Source: Myxococcales bacterium (GTDB lineage: Bacteria > Myxococcota_A > UBA9160 > SMWR01). Taken from it: DNA of 10,437 bases. Made by a program: the position numbers and the translations under genes. The stretch covers positions 1 through 10,437 of the forward strand of contig JACZXC010000065.1 of NCBI GenBank assembly GCA_022571825.1, in the 5' to 3' direction. This document shows positions 7,084 to 10,437 of this stretch, piece after piece. Position 1 is the stretch's first letter. Each line of letters starts with the position of its first letter. The notes beneath the pieces were generated by a model. The model had not been told where the DNA came from. It did not search any database and saw only the letters and a program-made list of their open reading frames with translations.

Positions 7084-7476
7084 TCAAGATGATCCGGGCG
7101 GGTCCGCACCGCCGGCACCTGCGCGACAGCGACCTCGAAGGAACGAGCCGTCGGCCAGGGTCAGGCGCCGGGTCTGGATCTCACCCAGCACGCGAGCGGT
7201 CGCGAAGAGATCGACGCGATCCCGTGCCTCGATCGACCCCTCTACGCTGCCCTCGATGACCACCGCCTCGGCTTCGATCCGTGCGACGACCCGGGCGGTC
7301 TTGCCAATCCAGACCAGGCCCGATGCGATCACGTCGCCGGTAATCTGGCCGTCGATCCGGGCCGATTCGGGCAGCACGACGAGCCCAGAGAATTCGGCAC
7401 CTTGGGGCAAGACCACCGGCGGAATCGTCCGAAAGCGCGGCGTTTTCGGTCTGGATTCGGGTTGCCGGTCAGACAT
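7084..7476 (-). CDS. Bactofilin family cytoskeletal protein
   Basis: Bactofilins polymerise without nucleotide into beta-helical filaments that scaffold cell-shape, polarity or chromosome-organising proteins. The 130-residue protein has a disordered, Pro/Arg-rich N-terminus (1-22). A beta-helical core follows (about 25-115), with repeating short strands ending in small turns, as in SGLVVLPESARIDGQITGDV and AVVIEGSVEGSIEARDRV. The tail is short and Gly/Ala-rich. The hydrophobic-alternating pattern and G-D/G-S turns are typical of DUF583. The ATG at 7476 is 6 nt after the parB stop, so it is probably cotranscribed with parAB. In Myxococcus xanthus, bactofilins bind ParAB-parS regions through PadC; a similar role here is inference. 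No PadC-like gene is visible. Confidence 0.88.
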   Translation of the reverse strand: MSDRQPESRPKTPRFRTIPPVVLPQGAEFSGLVVLPESARIDGQITGDVIASGLVWIGKTARVVARIEAEAVVIEGSVEGSIEARDRVDLFATARVLGEIQTRRLTLADGSFLRGRCRAGAGGADPPGSS

Positions 7477-7482
7477 CTCCGG

Positions 7483-8358
7483 TCAGGCATCCCCGAGCAG
7501 AATCCCGGCAATCCGTCGGAGATCCTCTTCGCTGAAGTACTCGATCTCGATCCGGCCCCGACTGGGCTGTCCCTGAATGCGGACCCGCGTCTGGAGTCGC
7601 TGACGCAGGCCGTCTACCAGACGTTGCAGGTCGGGGTCGTGGGTCGCTCGGGGCCGCGATCGCTTCGAAACGCCCGGGCTGGCGCGGCAGAGTACCTCCG
7701 CCCCTCGGACCGAGATCCCGTCGCGAAGAATGCGATCTCGGAGACGCCCCCGGTGTTCCGGGTTGGAGACTCCAAGCAGCGCCTTGGCGTGGCCGGCCGA
7801 CAGACGACCTTCCTCCACATCTTGCTGGTATTCCCGAGGAAGCTCGAGAAGACGCAGGTGATTCGCGATCGTCGACCGGTCGAGTCCCACGCGCTGGCCG
7901 ATCTCCTCCTGAGTTGCCCCGATTTCAGCCAAAGAGCGAAACGCCTGAGCCAGCTCGATCGCATTCAGATCGCGGCGCTGGATATTCTCGATCAGGGCGA
8001 GCGCCAAGCGATCGTTCGCATCGACTTCCGCGACCACGGCGGGAATGCTCGCGAGACCTGCCTCCCGGGTTGCACGCCAACGCCGCTCGCCCACGACCAA
8101 CTCGAAGCGGTCCCCGACCCGCCGCACCACGATGGGCTGGATCACGCCATGCTGCCGAATCGAATCGACCAGGGTCTGGAGCTGGTCGGTTTCGAAGGCG
8201 CGACGAGGTTGGTCCGGGTTCGGGTCGATCCGGTCGACGGGGATCTCGGTCGACCCCGACTCGGTCGCCGGCGAGATCGCATCGAGCATCGAGATCGACG
8301 GCGACCCGGGAAGAAGAGCGCCGATCCCCCGCCCCAGTGCCTTGCGTTCACCGGTCAT
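7483..8358 (-). CDS. parB: Chromosome partitioning protein ParB (Spo0J), CTP-dependent clamp
   Basis: ParB binds parS, loads onto DNA as a CTP-gated sliding clamp, and stimulates the ParA ATPase. The 291-residue protein shows every expected part. The ParA-stimulating N-terminal motif is LGRGIGALL (8-16). The ParB/Srx domain has GVIQPIVVRR (71-80), the CTP-binding GERRWRA (90-96) and ENIQRRDL (124-131). The helix-turn-helix is about 144-170, followed by GHAKALL (189-195). A basic linker precedes the C-terminal dimerisation domain (about 241-291). The ATG at 8358 lies inside the parA 3' end (11-nt overlap) with GGAG 7 nt upstream (8366-8369). Matching parS sites are found at 10141-10244 in this window. 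Confidence 0.97.
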   Translation of the reverse strand: MTGERKALGRGIGALLPGSPSISMLDAISPATESGSTEIPVDRIDPNPDQPRRAFETDQLQTLVDSIRQHGVIQPIVVRRVGDRFELVVGERRWRATREAGLASIPAVVAEVDANDRLALALIENIQRRDLNAIELAQAFRSLAEIGATQEEIGQRVGLDRSTIANHLRLLELPREYQQDVEEGRLSAGHAKALLGVSNPEHRGRLRDRILRDGISVRGAEVLCRASPGVSKRSRPRATHDPDLQRLVDGLRQRLQTRVRIQGQPSRGRIEIEYFSEEDLRRIAGILLGDA

Positions 8359-9253
8359 TCACTTGCTCCGGAGTGGCCAATTCGGTTTGGCCTTGCGAAC
8401 CCGGTTGGCCCTGCGAGCTCGGTGGGTCCTGCGAACTGGTGGGCCATCGACGGCTCCCGACCGTCGGCGGCCCGAGCCCGGGCGTGACCGGCCGCATGCT
8501 CATCAGAATCTCTTCGGCCAGGTGCAAGTAGGCCACGGCTCCCTTCGAATGAATGTCGTAGAGGAGTATGGGTTTGCCGTGACTCGGCGCCTCGCTCAGC
8601 CGCACATTGCGCGGGATGACCGCGGTGAACACGCGATCGCCGAAGTGCGACCGGACTTCCGCCTCCACCTGTCGACTCAAGGTGTTGCGCGGGTCTGCCA
8701 TCGTGAGAACGATGCCCTCGACGGTGAGCTTCTGGTTCAGCTCGCGTCGAACGGCCTCGATCGTTTCCATCAGTCCAGCCAGTCCCTCGAGGGCGTAGTA
8801 CTCACACTGCATCGGAATGACCACGGCATCGGCCGCCACCAGCGCGTTGAGGGTCAGCAGGCCCAGGGAGGGGGGACAGTCGATGATCACGATCTCGTAG
8901 GCGTCGCGCAGGTCGGCGAGTGCGACATCCAGGCGCCGTTCGCGATGGGGAGTCGAGATGAGCTCGACCTCGGCGCCGTACAGATCGCGGCCGGAGGGAA
9001 TCAGGTGCAGGTAGCGAAGCTCTGTGGTGACGACGACGTCTTTCATGACGCAGCGACCGATCAGTGCGTCATAAATGTGCGTGGTTGCTTTCACGCCATA
9101 GGCGCTGCTCGCGTTCGCCTGGGGGTCGAGATCGATCAAGAGCGTGGCCCGCTCTGAGGCCGCGAAAGATGCTGCGAGATTGGCGGCAGTGGTGGTCTTT
9201 CCCACCCCGCCCTTCTGATTGACGACCGCAAATACACGACGTCGGGACACCAT
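8348..9253 (-). CDS. parA: Chromosome partitioning ATPase ParA (Soj) with extended C-terminal tail
   Basis: ParA is a deviant-Walker ATPase that binds nucleoid DNA as an ATP dimer and moves ParB-parS complexes. The deviant Walker A is KGGVGKTT (14-21, signature lysine K14). The next motif is LLIDLDPQ (38-45), and Walker B is IVIIDCPPS with D125. VIPMQCEYYALEGL and VIPRNVRLSEAPSHGKPI are also typical of Soj. The conserved fold ends near residue 253. About 48 further residues form a disordered, Ser/Gln/Pro/Gly-rich tail with three degenerate hexapeptide repeats, longer than in usual 250-275-residue homologues. The start is ATG 9253, with AGGGG about 8 nt upstream. The stop overlaps parB, so the two are probably coupled. 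Confidence 0.96.
   Translation of the reverse strand: MVSRRRVFAVVNQKGGVGKTTTAANLAASFAASERATLLIDLDPQANASSAYGVKATTHIYDALIGRCVMKDVVVTTELRYLHLIPSGRDLYGAEVELISTPHRERRLDVALADLRDAYEIVIIDCPPSLGLLTLNALVAADAVVIPMQCEYYALEGLAGLMETIEAVRRELNQKLTVEGIVLTMADPRNTLSRQVEAEVRSHFGDRVFTAVIPRNVRLSEAPSHGKPILLYDIHSKGAVAYLHLAEEILMSMRPVTPGLGPPTVGSRRWPTSSQDPPSSQGQPGSQGQTELATPEQVNDR
8389..8442. repeat. Degenerate 18-bp tandem repeat in the parA 3' end
   Basis: Three units of about 18 bp (8389-8406, 8407-8424, 8425-8442) share the core GGYCYTGCGARC on the plus strand. On the coding strand they give consecutive six-residue units containing S-S-Q-D-P, S-S-Q-G-Q and G-S-Q-G-Q. The period is a multiple of three, so unit number could change without disturbing the reading frame into the parB start. 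Confidence 0.65.
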
Positions 9254-9474
9254 TCCAAGGCCCCTGCGTGGAGCAGCAACTAATTTTCCCGGGGGGATGG
9301 GATGTCTCGATGGTTACCATAGTTGCCGATCCGCGGCCAGGGCAACCCCGCTTAATTCCCTTTTCGGCGAGGTGGCGGCAGACAAGCGCAGCGCCGGTCC
9401 GGCTCACCGAGCGGCGTTGACGCCACTTCGCAGGGCCGGAGACGAAGCCGAGCGGAGTCGGACGAACCAGGGGG
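9254..9474. other. Non-coding gap between rsmG and parA
   Basis: These 221 bases contain no convincing gene on either strand. The part nearest parA is less GC-rich, with TTAATT at 9352-9357 and CTAATTTTC near 9280, as expected for a promoter region. A candidate promoter is listed separately. No intrinsic terminator with a T-run is seen after rsmG. Confidence 0.5.
9316..9345 (-). promoter_or_regulatory. Candidate sigma-70 promoter for parA-parB
   Basis: On the minus strand TTGCCC (9340-9345) and TATGGT (9316-9321) are 18 nt apart. Each matches the TTGACA/TATAAT consensus at 4 of 6 positions. The -10 is about 60 nt before the parA start, a sensible leader length. This is by-eye evidence only. 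Confidence 0.3.
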
Positions 9475-10191
9475 TTAGATCGGTGCGCGGCGGCCGATCC
9501 AGGCGGTTCGCTCGGCTCGACGCCCGGGAACTTGGTACCGGAGACGGGACTCGAAGCGCACCTCGGGAATCACGGGCGGATTCGGCGGGTTGGCACCTCC
9601 GGGGATCACCAACAATCCACCCCGATCAGCCCACCGGACCATCCGGGGCAGGACACGTTCCGGACGAGCTAACGCCTGAGCGATCACCGCTGCATGAGGC
9701 CGCGGCTCCAGATCCTCCACTCGGCCTCGAAGCGGGAGCACGTTCCCAATCTCGAGCTCTCGAATCGCAGCGCGCTGGAAATGGTGTCTCTTCTGTCGCG
9801 ACTCCACCAGGGTTACGGCGCAAGCGGGCTCGAGCAGCGCGATGGGAAGGCCCGGAAAGCCCGCACCCGAGCCGAGATCTGCGAGGCTTGCCACCGTCGG
9901 CAGCACCTGGAGCAGAGCCACCGCCTCGAGAATCAGCCCCTGGACAATGTTCTCCTGGGTCCGATGGCCGGTCAGATTCATGCGACTGGCCCAGCGCTCG
10001 AGCAGGCGAGCCAGTTCCAGCAGCGATTCGACCTGACCTGGGTCCACTTGCCGTCCCAGCGATTCCAGGCCAGTGATGAGCAGGCGCCGGGCCGAATCAG
10101 AGTCAGACAGGGCAATCCTCGCGAGGCGATCGGGTCGAGTGTTCCACGTGGAACGCTCGGTCGCTTCTCGGAGTCTCGGGGGATGTTCCAC
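9475..10191 (-). CDS. rsmG: 16S rRNA (guanine-N7) methyltransferase RsmG, divergent
   Basis: RsmG (GidB) methylates G527 of 16S rRNA using S-adenosylmethionine. The family is recognised by LLERWASRMNLTGHRT (about 63-78) and the SAM-binding SLADLGSGAGFPGLPIALL (102-120), followed by TLVESRQKRHHFQR, in normal order. Several usually conserved positions differ: the HxLDS block reads GLILEA, the SRAxA motif reads AQALA, and the following conserved K-G reads P-G. Activity is therefore less certain than family. Start choice is difficult. GTG 10191 gives 238 residues but lies inside a parS site, with another parS in the first 20 codons. No ATG occurs before the conserved part. A CTG at 10110 after AGGA would give 211 residues, closer to E. 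coli (207). The position between jag and parA supports the identification. Confidence 0.88.
   Translation of the reverse strand: MEHPPRLREATERSTWNTRPDRLARIALSDSDSARRLLITGLESLGRQVDPGQVESLLELARLLERWASRMNLTGHRTQENIVQGLILEAVALLQVLPTVASLADLGSGAGFPGLPIALLEPACAVTLVESRQKRHHFQRAAIRELEIGNVLPLRGRVEDLEPRPHAAVIAQALARPERVLPRMVRWADRGGLLVIPGGANPPNPPVIPEVRFESRLRYQVPGRRAERTAWIGRRAPI
10141..10154. promoter_or_regulatory. parS: parS site 1 (ParB-binding palindrome)
   Basis: GTTCCACGTGGAAC is a perfect 14-bp palindrome, identical to the parS form known from Myxococcus and close to the B. subtilis core with TTCACGTGAA. It lies inside the 5' end of the rsmG reading frame if the GTG start is used. ParB encoded about 2 kb away is the expected ligand. 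Confidence 0.92.
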
Positions 10192-10198
10192 GTGGAAC
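10185..10198. promoter_or_regulatory. parS: parS site 2 (ParB-binding palindrome)
   Basis: This is a second exact copy of GTTCCACGTGGAAC, starting 44 bp after the start of site 1. The minus-strand GTG inside the palindrome (10189-10191) is the first in-frame start-like codon of the rsmG frame, so ParB binding here could directly affect rsmG expression. Confidence 0.92.
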
Positions 10199-10230
10199 GC
10201 TGGGTCGCGGCTTCTCGGAGTCTCGGGGGC

Positions 10231-10244
10231 GTTCCACGTGGAAC
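10231..10244. promoter_or_regulatory. parS: parS site 3 (ParB-binding palindrome)
   Basis: This is a third exact copy, starting 46 bp after the start of site 2. It lies between the rsmG frame and the stop of jag (10248-10250), only 3 bp from that stop. Start-to-start spacings of 44 and 46 bp are about four helical turns, so all three sites face nearly the same side of the DNA. Confidence 0.92.
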
Positions 10245-10247
10245 AGC

Positions 10248-10437
10248 TCAGCGGTCCCCACTCCCGCCGGAATTCGACTCCCGGGACGCCTCCTCAAACT
10301 CGGGCGCTCCGCGGGGAACCACCAAGACCTGCCTGTAGCGCCCTTCTCCCATGCTCATCGTGGCGACCTCTTCTTCATCACGGAGAGCAAGGTGGACCAA
10401 GCGGCGATCCCGAGCATTCATCGGATCCAGGGCCACC
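10248..10437 (-). CDS. khpB: R3H-domain RNA-binding protein KhpB (Jag), C-terminal part
   Basis: KhpB/Jag binds RNA through KH and R3H domains, often with KhpA, and in several bacteria affects cell division and envelope synthesis. Only the last 62 or so residues are in the window; the Jag-N and KH domains lie beyond the right edge. The visible part is the R3H domain: LDPMNARDRRLVHLALRD includes the R-R-L-V-H core, and MSMGEGRYRQVLVVP is the typical C-terminal end. A short polar Ser/Gly/Glu tail follows. The frame is open to the window edge, so no start is assigned. In many related genomes mnmE and mnmG separate this gene from rsmG; here they are absent. Confidence 0.9.
   Translation of the reverse strand, partial: VALDPMNARDRRLVHLALRDEEEVATMSMGEGRYRQVLVVPRGAPEFEEASRESNSGGSGDR

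Larger units (their letters stand above)
10141..10244. repeat. Tandem repeat array built on parS
   Basis: Two units (10141-10184, 10185-10230) plus a terminal parS make up the array. Each unit is parS followed by a similar 30- or 32-bp spacer. The spacers share the identical 19-mer CTTCTCGGAGTCTCGGGGG, so the array arose by duplication of a whole parS-plus-spacer unit rather than by independent sites. The spacers differ at one base near the start, by a 2-bp indel, and at the end. Confidence 0.9.

Noticed and set aside
7039..7086. TTGAAG with AGAATT 17 nt downstream as an atp promoter near 7060-7086
   Set aside because: The -10 matches the consensus at only 2 of 6 positions and the -35 overlaps the bactofilin stop; too weak to call.
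7402..9157. Very long plus-strand open frames (361 and 370 codons) opposite parB and parA
   Set aside because: They are antisense to clearly recognised parA and parB, and their translations show no domain. Long antisense frames are expected in GC-rich DNA.
9420..9474. Possible terminator after rsmG in GC-rich sequence with repeated CGGAG/GACGA words
   Set aside because: The words are direct rather than inverted repeats and no T-run follows on the minus strand.

Overview
The window is high in G+C and comes from a bacterial chromosome. It probably lies near the replication origin of a delta-proteobacterial-type organism (Myxococcota, Desulfobacterota or a related lineage). Three things suggest this. 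The gene order is jag/khpB - rsmG - parA - parB - bactofilin - ATP synthase. The ATP synthase operon encodes two different b subunits and carries neither subunit a nor subunit c. The parS sequence GTTCCACGTGGAAC is the form known from Myxococcus. The exact taxon cannot be fixed from the sequence alone.

Layout. From the right edge down to about 959, every gene reads on the minus strand: the 3' end of jag/khpB (10248-10437), rsmG (to 9475), a 221-bp gap with a possible promoter, parA (8348-9253), parB (7483-8358), a bactofilin (7084-7476), a 189-bp gap, then atpX (b'), atpF (b), atpH (delta), atpA (alpha), atpG (gamma), atpD (beta) and atpC (epsilon). ATP synthase genes are tightly packed, with 4-nt overlaps or 1-36 nt gaps. 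On the plus strand at the left there is a small conserved-looking gene of unknown function (430-981), whose 3' end overlaps the 3' end of atpC. Before it lie a 322-bp GC-rich non-coding stretch with repeats and a perfect hairpin, and possibly the tail of another gene (1-107).

How it works together. ParA, ParB and three perfect parS sites (10141-10244) form a chromosome segregation module. Bactofilins are linked to that machinery in some relatives. KhpB/Jag (RNA binding) and RsmG (16S rRNA methylation) are usual origin-proximal housekeeping neighbours. The atp genes encode the F1 sector and both b-type stalk subunits. The membrane a and c subunits must be encoded elsewhere.

I see no undescribed defence, mobile or biosynthetic system. 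The most notable points are a tandemly duplicated parS array that runs into the 5' end of rsmG, an RsmG lacking several usually conserved residues, a hexapeptide-repeat tail on ParA, an epsilon subunit lacking its C-terminal domain, and an unexplained repeat-rich intergenic region.
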